Shown here: one piece after another, positions 1 through 7,569 of the stretch | Numbering within the stretch: position 1 is the stretch's first letter | Layout of the letters: each line of letters opens with the position of its first letter | DNA from: CAYFZR01 sp964347835 [NCBI: uncultured archaeon] | GTDB lineage: Archaea > CAYFZR01 | Assembly (NCBI GenBank): GCA_964347835.1 | Contig: CAYFZR010000069.1 | Coordinates: forward strand, 1 to 16,879 | DNA: 16,879 bases | Reading direction: 5' to 3' | Program-made: the position numbers and the translations under genes | Notes under the pieces: generated by a model | What the model saw: only the letters and a program-made list of their open reading frames with translations | Databases searched by the model: none | Told to the model about the DNA's origin: nothing

Positions 1-84
1 GAATGGAAGCATCTTACGGACATAAACGATTTGATTGAACTAAACTTTCCTTATATCAAAGAGTTCTTGAAAGAAGTTCCTTAA
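1..84 (+). CDS. C-terminal end of an unidentified protein (partial)
   Basis: An open frame runs from the window edge to a TAA at 82-84 and encodes 27 residues, ending in KEFLKEVP. The composition is mixed acidic, aromatic and lysine, as expected for a soluble protein end. The gap of about 60 bp before the next start contains a TATA-like box, so this gene and the downstream glycosyltransferase are probably separate transcription units. Too little remains to name a family. Confidence 0.5.
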   Translation, partial: EWKHLTDINDLIELNFPYIKEFLKEVP

Positions 85-103
85 TAATTTTCATTTTCCT
101 CTA

Positions 104-113
104 CTTTTATTAA
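104..113 (+). promoter_or_regulatory. TATA-like promoter element for the glycosyltransferase gene
   Basis: CTTTTATTAA is centred near 109. An archaeal start site about 26 bp downstream would fall near 135, giving a leader of about 11 nt before the ATG at 146. The region is generally AT-rich, so this assignment rests on spacing. Confidence 0.4.
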
Positions 114-145
114 TATTAAAATATAAAGAATTTTTAGGTAGGGAT

Positions 146-1699
146 ATGAATCTGGCTAGGCTCTTGTTCGGTATTTTCCTCCTAATAACCTCTTATTTTA
201 TCGGAGAAAGTCTAATTTTTAAAAAATTTTCAGTCTTAAATCCTTACTTCGATAATTTATTATTTGCATTTGCCATTGTATTTCCGGTTTTTTTCTTTAC
301 TAAGGAAGAAGAGGAGATAAAAGAGAGTAATACTTTCATATTAACTTTTTTATTTATGTTTTCTCTAATATTTAGGTTTTTTTTCAGGAGCAAAGGGCTA
401 TTGCATATGGATTCCATCGTATACGTAAATACTGCGAGTGCAATTGTAGATTCAGGAAGGTTACACTATGCCCATTCACCGGGCTTTCCTGGTGTGGGAA
501 TTATATATGGACTTTCTAACCTCTTTTTAGACCTTCCGATTGAAAAAGTCTCTATATACGCCTCTGTATTTATTGGATCTCTCTCCATTCCTTTGACTTA
601 CCTTTTTGTTTATAGGTTCACAAGAAATCAAGGGATTGCACTAATTACCGCTTTATTGCTTATGGTAAATCCTTTACACTGGTCTTTGAGCGAGCAAGCA
701 CTAAGCGATATCCTCTCCTTTTTCTTTTTAATCTTAACCGCCTACATGCTCACTTTTGATAATGGGATGAAGATACTAAGCGGAATTGCGTTTGGAATTG
801 CCATTTCCATTAGATTGACGAACATATTGTTCTTTCCCTTTTATATCTTTTTACTGTTTAAAGAAAGGGAAATTGGTTCTCTGCTAAAAGGGTCTATTCT
901 GAGTTTTACCGGTTTATTATTTTATTTTCCTGTGTATCTTCTTTATGGATTTGAGTACTTTACAAGCTCTGCAGCAAGAAACAAGTTTGTTCCCACACTA
1001 CTCCCTAAAATAAAAGATTATCTCTTTGATATTTTTTCTGTTTCCCTTAGTACAGCCTTCATACCTCTTTTTTTATTCGGAATGACAATATTGTTGAAGA
1101 AAAGAAGATATTTTCATCTCTCTGCTTTGATCTTATGGATAGTGCCCTTCTTTTTTTACTACGGGAACGTACTCACTGTTGCTGCGAGATATTTCATACC
1201 TATAATACCACCATTATTGATTTTGATATCCTTTGGATTGAAGAGTATAAGGAAAAATGCGAGGATGCTCCTCATATTTTTGATCCTTTTACAATCCATT
1301 GGATACATATACCCCGTCCTAGATTCTCGCTCGACCCATTCCTACCAGGAAGAATTTGCCTTGTATGTAAAAAATAATACTGAAACAAACTCTTTACTTG
1401 TGGTAAGTGAAGAAACAGCATTTATACAATACTTTGGAAACAGAACTGCAATTCCGCTCAATGTCACTTTAACTAAATCATGCCTAATGGAGGGAAAAAA
1501 TGTTTATGTAGTCTCGAGTGCATTTTTCAAAAGAGGGGGGGAAGAAAAAGAAGTAGAGTTTAGAGGAACTTTCAACTTTACTCTGGTCGGAACAAGATTA
1601 AACGAAGATTTTCACCACAGAGCAATATATTCGGGATTTTTCAATGAAAGTCTCTATAAACTAAGATTAAAAAACGAGAGTAAGGGGGGAGAGATTTAA
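146..1699 (+). CDS. GT-C fold membrane glycosyltransferase (GT39/PMT_2-like)
   Basis: This 517-residue protein has about ten hydrophobic helices. GT-C transferases use polyprenyl-phosphate sugars to glycosylate proteins or lipids on the outer face of the membrane. The first extracytoplasmic loop carries HMDSIVYVN (Asp about residue 89), matching the loop-1 acidic residue that acts as catalytic base in GT39/ArnT-like enzymes. It is followed by a helix-loop pattern (SPGFPG, then a LTYLFVYRF-type helix) typical of PMT_2 proteins. After the last helix (about residue 395) comes a soluble tail of about 120 residues. GGTAGGG just upstream of ATG 146 is a weak ribosome-binding site. The acceptor cannot be told from sequence. 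The N-glycosylation sequons in the cytochromes at the other end of the window make surface glycosylation relevant, but no direct link is shown. Confidence 0.75.
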   Translation: MNLARLLFGIFLLITSYFIGESLIFKKFSVLNPYFDNLLFAFAIVFPVFFFTKEEEEIKESNTFILTFLFMFSLIFRFFFRSKGLLHMDSIVYVNTASAIVDSGRLHYAHSPGFPGVGIIYGLSNLFLDLPIEKVSIYASVFIGSLSIPLTYLFVYRFTRNQGIALITALLLMVNPLHWSLSEQALSDILSFFFLILTAYMLTFDNGMKILSGIAFGIAISIRLTNILFFPFYIFLLFKEREIGSLLKGSILSFTGLLFYFPVYLLYGFEYFTSSAARNKFVPTLLPKIKDYLFDIFSVSLSTAFIPLFLFGMTILLKKRRYFHLSALILWIVPFFFYYGNVLTVAARYFIPIIPPLLILISFGLKSIRKNARMLLIFLILLQSIGYIYPVLDSRSTHSYQEEFALYVKNNTETNSLLVVSEETAFIQYFGNRTAIPLNVTLTKSCLMEGKNVYVVSSAFFKRGGEEKEVEFRGTFNFTLVGTRLNEDFHHRAIYSGFFNESLYKLRLKNESKGGEI

Positions 1700-1729
1700 A
1701 AATATCAAGCGATAGTCTATTATATGCTC

Positions 1730-1741
1730 TTTTTCTTTTTT
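1730..1741 (+). terminator. Oligo-T terminator after the glycosyltransferase
   Basis: A T-rich run (TTTTTCTTTTTT) lies 30 nt after the stop at 1699, with no strong hairpin. Archaeal RNA polymerase terminates at such tracts. It is followed by CCAGATAT, giving a 15-base string repeated exactly at 9767-9781 behind another plus-strand gene. Confidence 0.5.
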
Positions 1742-1775
1742 CCAGATATAGATTATACATTAAATACCTAAAAGC

Positions 1776-2447
1776 CTATGACTTCCTCTTTTTCGATACG
1801 AAGAATACTACGATTACAACTACTAAAAATAAAGTTAAAATTATCCCTAGCAAATAATTAATTGGAATATTATACGGATCCTCTTCACTAGTTCCGTATG
1901 TAAACTCAATCCTAGGGTCTACAAAATTATAAAACCAGATCTCGTTGTCTGTTTTTAAGTCATAATCTGGAGAAACGGACAAAATTTTTGCGTTTTTAGG
2001 GAAGATATATGTTCTTTTAACTTGAAGCCAATATCCCTCTCTAAGACCACTTTCTAGTCTTCCACTTCCATATAAAACGTAGTTTTCTCCTTCTTTAATC
2101 ACATAATTCTCAAGTTTATACCAGGCCTCTACGATGAATTCTTGATTCCCTGGTTCAGTGTCTGCTATAAACTTCATGGAGAAATTTCTTACATTAACGC
2201 CCCTCTTCCCCCACCCATCTTTTAAGTCTCTTAGGGACTTTCGGCTATTATAATCGTCTTTCATTCGTTCTAATTTATTATAGGCATCAGGTAAGGATGG
2301 TGGATTATCCGGTATGTAAGAAATTCTCCCGTAATACGACACAGTTCCATTCTCATGAATTTTATAGGTTCCTGAATAATCGATGAGTATTTTAGAGGTA
2401 GTCGGTATCGCAGATAGTATCAGGAAGATAAGCAGTAACTTTTTCAT
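1776..2447 (-). CDS. Secreted protein with C-terminal membrane anchor, function unknown
   Basis: From ATG 2447 the protein has 223 residues. It has a signal peptide (MKKLLL followed by a hydrophobic stretch to about residue 16), an extracytoplasmic domain of about 175 residues rich in Tyr, Trp and charged residues, one C-terminal membrane helix and a basic KKRKS tail. This is the topology of an archaeal cell-surface protein anchored at its C-terminus. No catalytic motif is recognisable. An in-frame GTG at 2456 would add three residues. A TATA-like box (TTTAAATA on the minus strand, 2479-2486) puts transcription start near 2457, so either a leaderless GTG start or the ATG with a 10-nt leader is possible. 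ATG is chosen because MKK is a normal signal-peptide start. Confidence 0.7.
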   Translation of the reverse strand: MKKLLLIFLILSAIPTTSKILIDYSGTYKIHENGTVSYYGRISYIPDNPPSLPDAYNKLERMKDDYNSRKSLRDLKDGWGKRGVNVRNFSMKFIADTEPGNQEFIVEAWYKLENYVIKEGENYVLYGSGRLESGLREGYWLQVKRTYIFPKNAKILSVSPDYDLKTDNEIWFYNFVDPRIEFTYGTSEEDPYNIPINYLLGIILTLFLVVVIVVFFVSKKRKS

Positions 2448-2510
2448 TGAGACCACTGTCTCATACCTATAATCTCCTATTTAAAAGCGTTTTGGTTAGA
2501 TATGAGAAAA

Positions 2511-2780
2511 TCAATCCAAAGACTTTAGGCCGATCAATCTATTTTTTATGATCGTAAGTTCGTCTGTAGTCAGAGAAAAATTTGAACGCAACCTAAAAAA
2601 CTTGTTTTCAATATAAATTAGGTGGTTCCACAACAATAAGTTTAGAAATAAACTCAATCCAGCTACAAGAATTAGTTCGAATTGAATGAACATTTCCTCT
2701 TCAATGGGAATAATTCTTAACTTTTGTATTGCAAGAAAGGCAACTGATATAATCATGGCGAGCAGTAACTTCGCTTTCAT
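2511..2780 (-). CDS. Small two-helix membrane protein, function unknown
   Basis: This 89-residue protein has two hydrophobic segments (about residues 3-19 and 32-52) joined by a charged loop (IPIEEEM). A basic and polar C-terminal tail of about 35 residues is probably cytoplasmic. A TATA-like TTTTATTAT at 2802-2810 lies 26 bp from the ATG at 2780, so the transcript is probably leaderless. The overlapping plus-strand frame (2686-2901) lacks such support. No family is recognised. It lies between the anchored secreted protein and the LpxC-like gene on the same strand, but each has its own promoter-like element. Confidence 0.6.
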   Translation of the reverse strand: MKAKLLLAMIISVAFLAIQKLRIIPIEEEMFIQFELILVAGLSLFLNLLLWNHLIYIENKFFRLRSNFSLTTDELTIIKNRLIGLKSLD

Positions 2781-2857
2781 AAATGACTATATCTTAGTGG
2801 GTTTTATTATCATTATTGTCGCATTTCTGAATACAAAAAAAATCATGGTTTTTTTTC

Positions 2858-3559
2858 TTAGATGCGTATTATTTCAACTTTTTTTAGGGCTGTTATGGTG
2901 AGTTTATGGTAACCAAAAACCGGTCTAAATATGATATCGCCAATGTTTACCCTCTCGAGGTTCAGGTCTCCTAAAACATCCACTATTACGTGTTTTAATC
3001 CCTCCTCACAGTAACCTATGAGCACCGGCGTCCTCGCATCGAGCATCTCTTCATACCTTCCTTCTTGCGTATTGTACTCTACCGAAAGATCGTCATATAT
3101 CACCTTTATATTCATGCCGTCTTCTATCGAGGCGGGGCGTATTTCAATGTATCCCTCTTTATATCTCTCTTTTATTGGGTTTTTTATCGTAAAATACTCA
3201 TCCTCTTTAAGTTTAGTCCTATTTTCGAGCAAAAGCCTCCAAACATCCCCGCCGGCCCTACCATTTGCGCTTCCAAGCACCACTGATGGAGAAAAGCCAT
3301 TTCTTATCGCTTCTTGGTGAGAAGGTCTAGAATGATCAAAAGATGAGATTCCCTCAATATCGCAGGACATGTTTAAAACAAGAAGGGTGCCTAAAATATG
3401 TTCAACGAGGTAAGCGGCTTTTTTGTTCTCCCTTAAATCAACCCTCTCGAATGCTTTAACAACCTTATCTACGGAAGGGATTATTCCGTTCAGATATATC
3501 TCTTCGGAAGGTTTAACCTCCAAAGTATCCGTAGATATGGACGTGCTAACAGTAAACAT
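2858..3559 (-). CDS. LpxC-family deacetylase homologue (archaeal, shortened N-terminus)
   Basis: LpxC is the zinc enzyme that deacetylates UDP-3-O-acyl-GlcNAc in bacterial lipid A synthesis. This 233-residue protein aligns by eye with E. coli LpxC along most of its length. LVEHILGTLL (E53, H54) matches TVEHLNAAL with base E78 and zinc ligand H79. DARTPV (T177) matches the ARTF segment with T191. KHVIVDVLGDL (H190, D194, D198) matches RHKMLDAIGDL with zinc ligands H238 and D242 and with D246. GYHKL (H218) falls on H265. The segment TIKNPIKERYKEGYIEIRP matches the opening strands of LpxC domain II. About 29 residues are missing before the VEH motif, and Lys239 of the HK pair is Val. The ATG at 3559 sits 26 bp from the shared TATA box, so the mRNA is probably leaderless. 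The substrate is unknown, since archaea do not make lipid A. Confidence 0.75.
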   Translation of the reverse strand: MFTVSTSISTDTLEVKPSEEIYLNGIIPSVDKVVKAFERVDLRENKKAAYLVEHILGTLLVLNMSCDIEGISSFDHSRPSHQEAIRNGFSPSVVLGSANGRAGGDVWRLLLENRTKLKEDEYFTIKNPIKERYKEGYIEIRPASIEDGMNIKVIYDDLSVEYNTQEGRYEEMLDARTPVLIGYCEEGLKHVIVDVLGDLNLERVNIGDIIFRPVFGYHKLTITALKKVEIIRI

Positions 3560-3580
3560 CTCTAATTCTTAGGATCAAAC

Positions 3581-3590
3581 TTTTATATAA
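3581..3590. promoter_or_regulatory. Shared, nearly symmetrical TATA box for two divergent genes
   Basis: TTTTATATAA sits in the 57-bp gap between the LpxC-like gene (minus, ATG 3559) and nurA (plus, ATG 3617). Its centre is about 27 bp from one start codon and about 31 bp from the other, so the same box gives a leaderless transcript to the left and an almost leaderless one to the right. The extended CTTTTATATAAGG reads as CCTTATATAAAAG on the other strand, so orientation is weakly defined. Confidence 0.6.
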
Positions 3591-3616
3591 GGTTTTACAA
3601 ACTCTCTTCGAGAAAT

Positions 3617-4657
3617 ATGAATCCACAGGTAATTCAAGAGATAGTAAAAAGTTTAAAGGATATAGAAGAGAAAAGAAGGCGCATCGGTGAACGCATTAGA
3701 TCTTTGAAAAACGATTTACTTAAATCTTTGATTTTGAAGGTAACTCCACATCCACTGGATGATCTAAAGGCCGTAGGAGTGGATGGATCTATTGTTTCTC
3801 ACGAATACCACGACCTTTTGCTTATAATGCTAAGGAGTATAGCCGTATTCTTCTCATTTAAAGGTAATCTCCTAGCAGAATGCTCATATTACCCAAATTC
3901 TACCCCGGATGTCGAAGTATGCCCAGTATTCGGTTTCCAAACGAATGAAGTAAATACTATATCTTCTCAAAGGAGATTGGAATCTGAGATTAAAACTGCA
4001 ATTGAAGCAATTGATGAATTTAAGCCTGATATAATTTTACTTGATGGATCTATAGTTCCTCAAATATCCGATAAACCGAGGAAAAAATTAATAAGGCTGT
4101 ATGAGAAATTATATGCGAGATGTGAGGGTGATAGGTTGTCTTTGGCAGGTGTAGTTGAAGATAGTAGGGGTACAAGGTTCGTCAATATTTTAACGAACGA
4201 TATATTGCCGAACAGATTTTCGGGCAACAAAGACCAATTGTTAAAATCGAATGATACGAACATATTAAATTATGTTCTCGATGCTGGCGAAAGAACCTTC
4301 AGTTTCCCTTACTCTGATGCACCCGGAGACCATCCAGTTTTAAAAATGCTCGATCCTGAATTCACAAAGAACATTTATTCATTTTACATGAAAACCGTAG
4401 ATCTAGATCGCCCCCTAAGAATAGAATACTTACGCCAGAATAACGATGATTTTATAGCAAGCACTGTTTTTGCATTGTCTATGTTCCATTCTGACTACGG
4501 TTTTCCTAGTGTTTTAATAGAAGCGGATGAAAGAGCCAGGATATCTAAGATTGATTTAGAGCACTTTTACAGAATACTTATAGATGAAATAGGAGATTTC
4601 TCATCTATAATGCGTATGAGAAGAGAGAAAAGACCATTTTACAGGGTGATCAAATGA
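3617..4657 (+). CDS. nurA: NurA 5'-3' nuclease, DNA end resection
   Basis: NurA is the archaeal nuclease that works with the HerA translocase, usually together with Mre11-Rad50, to resect DNA ends for recombination. The 346-residue protein has a charged N-terminal helix (residues about 8-40), then the RNase H-like nuclease core: GVDGS (D56), ILLDGSIVPQ (D143) and VVEDSRG (E181/D182). The C-terminal IEADERARI segment is also typical of the family. These acidic residues are the expected manganese ligands. The start ATG lies about 31 bp from the TATA centre. The stop overlaps the herA start by 4 nt (ATGA, 4654-4657), so the two are translationally coupled. No mre11 or rad50 is in the window. Confidence 0.9.
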   Translation: MNPQVIQEIVKSLKDIEEKRRRIGERIRSLKNDLLKSLILKVTPHPLDDLKAVGVDGSIVSHEYHDLLLIMLRSIAVFFSFKGNLLAECSYYPNSTPDVEVCPVFGFQTNEVNTISSQRRLESEIKTAIEAIDEFKPDIILLDGSIVPQISDKPRKKLIRLYEKLYARCEGDRLSLAGVVEDSRGTRFVNILTNDILPNRFSGNKDQLLKSNDTNILNYVLDAGERTFSFPYSDAPGDHPVLKMLDPEFTKNIYSFYMKTVDLDRPLRIEYLRQNNDDFIASTVFALSMFHSDYGFPSVLIEADERARISKIDLEHFYRILIDEIGDFSSIMRMRREKRPFYRVIK

Positions 4658-6165
4658 AAGAGATAGGCACCGTGATATCTGAGCCCTCTCCTTCTCCAAG
4701 TGAGTTTGCCTTCGTTTTAAATGTAGATGGTTTAGCTGTGAGGAAAGGGAATTTTATACAGTTAGAGACCGAAGAGGGAACAATGATAGCAAATGTCAAA
4801 GATATATACAAATCTAATCGATACTTCCAGAGAGCAGAGACTGTAAGAGAGTATGAGAGAAGCGGGAGACCTATGAGCAGTATATTTCCTACTCCACGAT
4901 GGGAAATTACAGTTGGGCTTGCAAGGCCTCTTGGAGTTTTTTCATCTGATACTTTGAACCGGGCCACCTATCCTCCATCTACTGGCGAGAAGGTATACAT
5001 TGCAGAAAAAGGTTTGATCTCTAAATTTTTAGGAAATGAAGACAATGGGATTAACATCGGTACCTTAAGGTTCCATGATCTTCCAATAAAATTAGATTTA
5101 ACCCGCTTATTTCAAAAACACCTCGCAATATTGGCTATGAGTGGTGCAGGGAAATCTTATCTCGCTTCTGTACTGTTGGAAGAGTTGTTAAACAGGAGAG
5201 AGACGGGGAAGCTTGGAGTAGTTATATTTGACGTCCATGGGGAATATACAGGATTTTCAAACATTCCTCAAAAAGGCTATGTTGATTTTAGCGAGAATGT
5301 AAACGTATTTTCTGGAGAAGATATAAGCATAGGCGTTCCTAATTTAAATGTAGGAGATTTCTCTAAGTTATTACCCAATATAACTCCCGTTCAAAGGAGA
5401 GAATTAGGGAGAATCTTAAACAACCTCAAGATAACTTTTGAAAATTCGTACTCCCTGGAAGATTTAGTCGAATCAATCCAAAAAGATCCAGATATGAACA
5501 AAAAAACGAAAGAAGCCATGGCAAGTTGGCTTATTGGATTAGACGACTTAGGTCTATTCGGAAAATATGATTATCCGTCCCTCAAAAAAGTAGTAGAACC
5601 CGGAAGGGCAACGATTTTCGATCTGAGGGATGTAATAGATATGCCGAGGAGGCAAATAATCGTCGCGCACATAGCAAGAAAAATATTTAAACTCAGAAGA
5701 TTTGGAGAAATTTGTCCGTTCCTCATAATTTTAGAAGAGGCTCACCAGTTCATACCTGAAGGCGAAAGGGTTGCGAGAATAACAAGAGAGATATTTGAAA
5801 CCATTGCCAGAGAGGGAAGAAAATTCTATGCTTCCCTATGCCTAGTAAGCCAGCGGCCAATAAGACTCTCCACAACAGTGCTCTCACAGTGTAACACCCA
5901 CATAATCCTCCGGGTAACAAATCCTTATGATTTAGATCACATAGGAAGATCCTCTGAAGGCATTACTCGCGATGTTTTGGATCAGATATCCACCCTTAGA
6001 GTCGGAGAGGCATTAATTGTTGGGGAGGCAATAAACCAACCAATTTTTGTAAAAGTCAGAGAAAGAAACTCACAGCCCCCATTACACAGTTTAAGTCTAG
6101 AAGAGGCATGTAATATTTATGAAAAGAGGGAAAAAGAAGAATTAGAAGATTCTGATACATTCTAA
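4654..6165 (+). CDS. herA: HerA hexameric DNA translocase/helicase
   Basis: HerA is a bipolar FtsK-like ATPase that feeds DNA ends to NurA. The 503-residue length is normal. Residues 1-150 form the N-terminal beta-barrel (HAS) domain. Walker A is LAMSGAGKSY (about 160-169), followed by VIFDVHGEY (about 190-198). Walker B is FLIILEEAHQF (about 356-366), with the Glu pair needed for hydrolysis. IAREGRK (about 384-390) and LVSQRP (about 397-402) are the arginine and sensor elements conserved in HerA. An insert at about 230-310 is helical. The gene overlaps nurA by 4 nt and ends with TAA, and a new promoter follows, so the operon is only nurA-herA. Confidence 0.93.
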   Translation: MKEIGTVISEPSPSPSEFAFVLNVDGLAVRKGNFIQLETEEGTMIANVKDIYKSNRYFQRAETVREYERSGRPMSSIFPTPRWEITVGLARPLGVFSSDTLNRATYPPSTGEKVYIAEKGLISKFLGNEDNGINIGTLRFHDLPIKLDLTRLFQKHLAILAMSGAGKSYLASVLLEELLNRRETGKLGVVIFDVHGEYTGFSNIPQKGYVDFSENVNVFSGEDISIGVPNLNVGDFSKLLPNITPVQRRELGRILNNLKITFENSYSLEDLVESIQKDPDMNKKTKEAMASWLIGLDDLGLFGKYDYPSLKKVVEPGRATIFDLRDVIDMPRRQIIVAHIARKIFKLRRFGEICPFLIILEEAHQFIPEGERVARITREIFETIAREGRKFYASLCLVSQRPIRLSTTVLSQCNTHIILRVTNPYDLDHIGRSSEGITRDVLDQISTLRVGEALIVGEAINQPIFVKVRERNSQPPLHSLSLEEACNIYEKREKEELEDSDTF

Positions 6166-6211
6166 AGGACTGTTATTCAAATTTTTGACATAAATATGTA
6201 AATTTGTATAC

Positions 6212-6226
6212 GATAAATATATATAC
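6212..6226 (+). promoter_or_regulatory. TATA box that sets the start of the 97-residue gene
   Basis: GATAAATATATATACT is centred near 6219. Transcription would start near 6245, four bases before ATG 6249 and well after the upstream ATG at 6204. This supports the shorter protein and a near-leaderless mRNA. An imperfect palindrome ACATAAATATGT (6189-6200) lies just upstream. Confidence 0.55.
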
Positions 6227-6248
6227 TCAACTATTATTTTATATTTTC

Positions 6249-6542
6249 ATGGCAACATCGACATATGACGTATTAATAGATGCGAGTCAGATCAGACCTA
6301 GATACCTTGCGTCCTCGGACATATCTGAGTTATACACAGATGGTAAGAGTACACTTGTATTACTCAATAATGGGGAAAAACTTATCAGACCTTTTAGATT
6401 TGGTATAACCCACCTAGAAAAGAATTTTAATATAAAGATAACCGATAAGCCCAAAACTATGGTAAAATACTCGGAAGACATAACTTTTAAGATAATTCAC
6501 ACCATGGGCAAAATACTTGTAAAGATTTTAAGAAAAACCTAG
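6249..6542 (+). CDS. Small conserved-looking soluble protein, function unknown
   Basis: The protein has 97 residues from ATG 6249 (MATSTYDVLIDAS). An upstream in-frame ATG at 6204 lies inside the promoter and its extra 15 residues look non-coding, so the shorter form is preferred. The protein seems to be mixed alpha/beta: strands at about 5-11, 30-40 (STLVLLNNGEK) and 45-52 (FRFGITH), and a basic C-terminal helix ending in ILVKILRKT. It has no Cys or His cluster and no membrane helix. I do not recognise a family. It ends exactly where the opposite-strand zinc-ribbon gene ends (6542/6543), with no spacer. Confidence 0.6.
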   Translation: MATSTYDVLIDASQIRPRYLASSDISELYTDGKSTLVLLNNGEKLIRPFRFGITHLEKNFNIKITDKPKTMVKYSEDITFKIIHTMGKILVKILRKT

Positions 6543-6746
6543 TTATAATCTGAATTTTGCTCCGCACTTCTGGCATCTAAAGGTAATGCCCTCGTAATGG
6601 GATATATCCCCTACTACGACGCAACAATTATCTTCACATTCAGGACACAAAATTCTCTTTTCGTCTGAGGCAAGACTTGCCAAGCAGATTGCCCTTTTAA
6701 GCGCAGAATCATATAGGCATATCTCTTCTTCATTTGTCTCAGGCAC
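6543..6746 (-). CDS. Small zinc-ribbon protein
   Basis: This 67-residue protein has two Cys-rich knuckles, CPECEDNCC (about 34-42) and CQKC (about 58-61), forming a C4-type zinc ribbon after an N-terminal segment of about 30 residues. The start is a GTG at 6746, preceded by AGAGGG with a 6-nt spacer (a good Shine-Dalgarno) and by a TATA-like AATATATAATAAAG at 6776-6789. Small ribbons like this bind nucleic acid or act as adaptors, and nothing here says which. It is the last gene before moaD-moaE on the same strand but has its own promoter. Confidence 0.65.
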   Translation of the reverse strand: MPETNEEEICLYDSALKRAICLASLASDEKRILCPECEDNCCVVVGDISHYEGITFRCQKCGAKFRL

Positions 6747-6803
6747 TATAAACCCTCTATACTTTATGTGAAAACTTTATTATATATTTTGTTATTACAA
6801 AAA

Positions 6804-7217
6804 TTAATCAATCCAATACTCTTTAGATTCTGTAAATTCTTTCTTCCAAATATGTGCTTCTGTTTTCAGCCTATCTATCATTTCTTTGACGGATTTAAAG
6901 CATTCTTCCCTATGTTTGGAGGCTATCACAATATATACGACGTCTTCTCCAGGATAAACTTCTCCTGTTTTATGCGCTACTCTTGCATCTAATATGTGAT
7001 ATTTTTCTTTTAATTCATCTATAATCTCATTTAATTTGGATTCTGCCATTTCTCTGTAACTATCAAATTTTAACTTCATCACAATCTCATTTTCAGTTAA
7101 TTTTCTCACAACACCGATGAAGCAGCAAATAGCACCGCATTCCTCTTTGTTTTTTTTAATATCTTCAATTAATTCGCTTATCTCCGGTACTTCGTCGTCA
7201 ACTATAACTCTCTTCAT
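6804..7217 (-). CDS. moaE: MoaE, large subunit of molybdopterin synthase
   Basis: MoaE with MoaD converts precursor Z (cPMP) to molybdopterin by transferring two sulfurs. The 137-residue protein has the family marks in order: GAICCFIGVVR (about 28-38), YREMAESKL, AHKTGEVYPGEDVVYIVIAS (HR.G...GE equivalent), SKHREECF, and RLKTEAHIWKKEF near the end. The last carries the Lys residues equivalent to catalytic K119 and K126 of E. coli MoaE. The start ATG overlaps the moaD stop by 4 nt. Its Shine-Dalgarno GGAGGT lies inside the last codons of moaD. The product would serve molybdo- or tungsto-enzymes, none of which are in the window. Confidence 0.93.
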   Translation of the reverse strand: MKRVIVDDEVPEISELIEDIKKNKEECGAICCFIGVVRKLTENEIVMKLKFDSYREMAESKLNEIIDELKEKYHILDARVAHKTGEVYPGEDVVYIVIASKHREECFKSVKEMIDRLKTEAHIWKKEFTESKEYWID

Positions 7218-7489
7218 AGATAACCTCCAGAAACAGGGGGAAATATTGCTATTTCATCTTTTTCTTCTATTTTTTTATTGATTTCATCGGTTTTTACAAT
7301 TTCGCTATTCAACAATATCGTTACATAGTCTCTAAGATCTCCCTTCTCATCGAATAACAGTTCTTTTATCTCATCTCCGTATTGGTCCGCAATTTTATTC
7401 AAAATATTTTTTATGGTATCCCCCTGAATATTTTCCTCTCTTTTTCTGGTCTTATCTTTGAATATTGCAAAATATTTTACCCTAGGCAT
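7214..7489 (-). CDS. moaD: MoaD/ThiS-family sulfur carrier with residues after the di-glycine
   Basis: MoaD is the ubiquitin-fold small subunit of molybdopterin synthase. Its C-terminal Gly-Gly is adenylated, thiocarboxylated and inserted into MoaE. This 91-residue protein has the normal beta-grasp pattern and the closing segment KDEIAIFPPVSGG, but two further residues, Tyr-Leu, follow before the stop. A normal MoaD ends exactly at GG. The codons GGA-GGT also form a perfect Shine-Dalgarno for moaE, and the TATCT that follows is the spacer. A TATA-like box (7520-7532) lies about 26 bp before an expected start near 7499, so the leader is about 10 nt. Processing by a protease would be needed for classical activity. 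Confidence 0.85.
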   Translation of the reverse strand: MPRVKYFAIFKDKTRKREENIQGDTIKNILNKIADQYGDEIKELLFDEKGDLRDYVTILLNSEIVKTDEINKKIEEKDEIAIFPPVSGGYL

Positions 7490-7519
7490 ATTTTAACTTT
7501 GAAATGACATCCTTAAGTC

Positions 7520-7532
7520 TTTTTATATGAAT
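7520..7532 (-). promoter_or_regulatory. TATA box for moaD-moaE
   Basis: On the minus strand the sequence reads TTCATATAAAAAG, centred near 7526. This predicts a transcript start near 7500, about 10 nt before the moaD ATG at 7489. The divergent trmB-like gene has its own TATA box about 45 bp away. Confidence 0.5.
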
Positions 7533-7569
7533 CAGTAATGAGAATCGTAAAGGTTATTTGTTATAATTA

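Noticed and set aside
2686-2901. Plus-strand open frame of 71 codons with hydrophobic segments
   Set aside because: It overlaps the starts and ends of two better-supported minus-strand genes, has no ribosome-binding site or promoter spacing, and its hydrophobicity comes from T-rich DNA.
4650-4967. Minus-strand open frame opposite the start of herA
   Set aside because: It is the antisense of a clear HerA N-terminal domain and has no own start signals.
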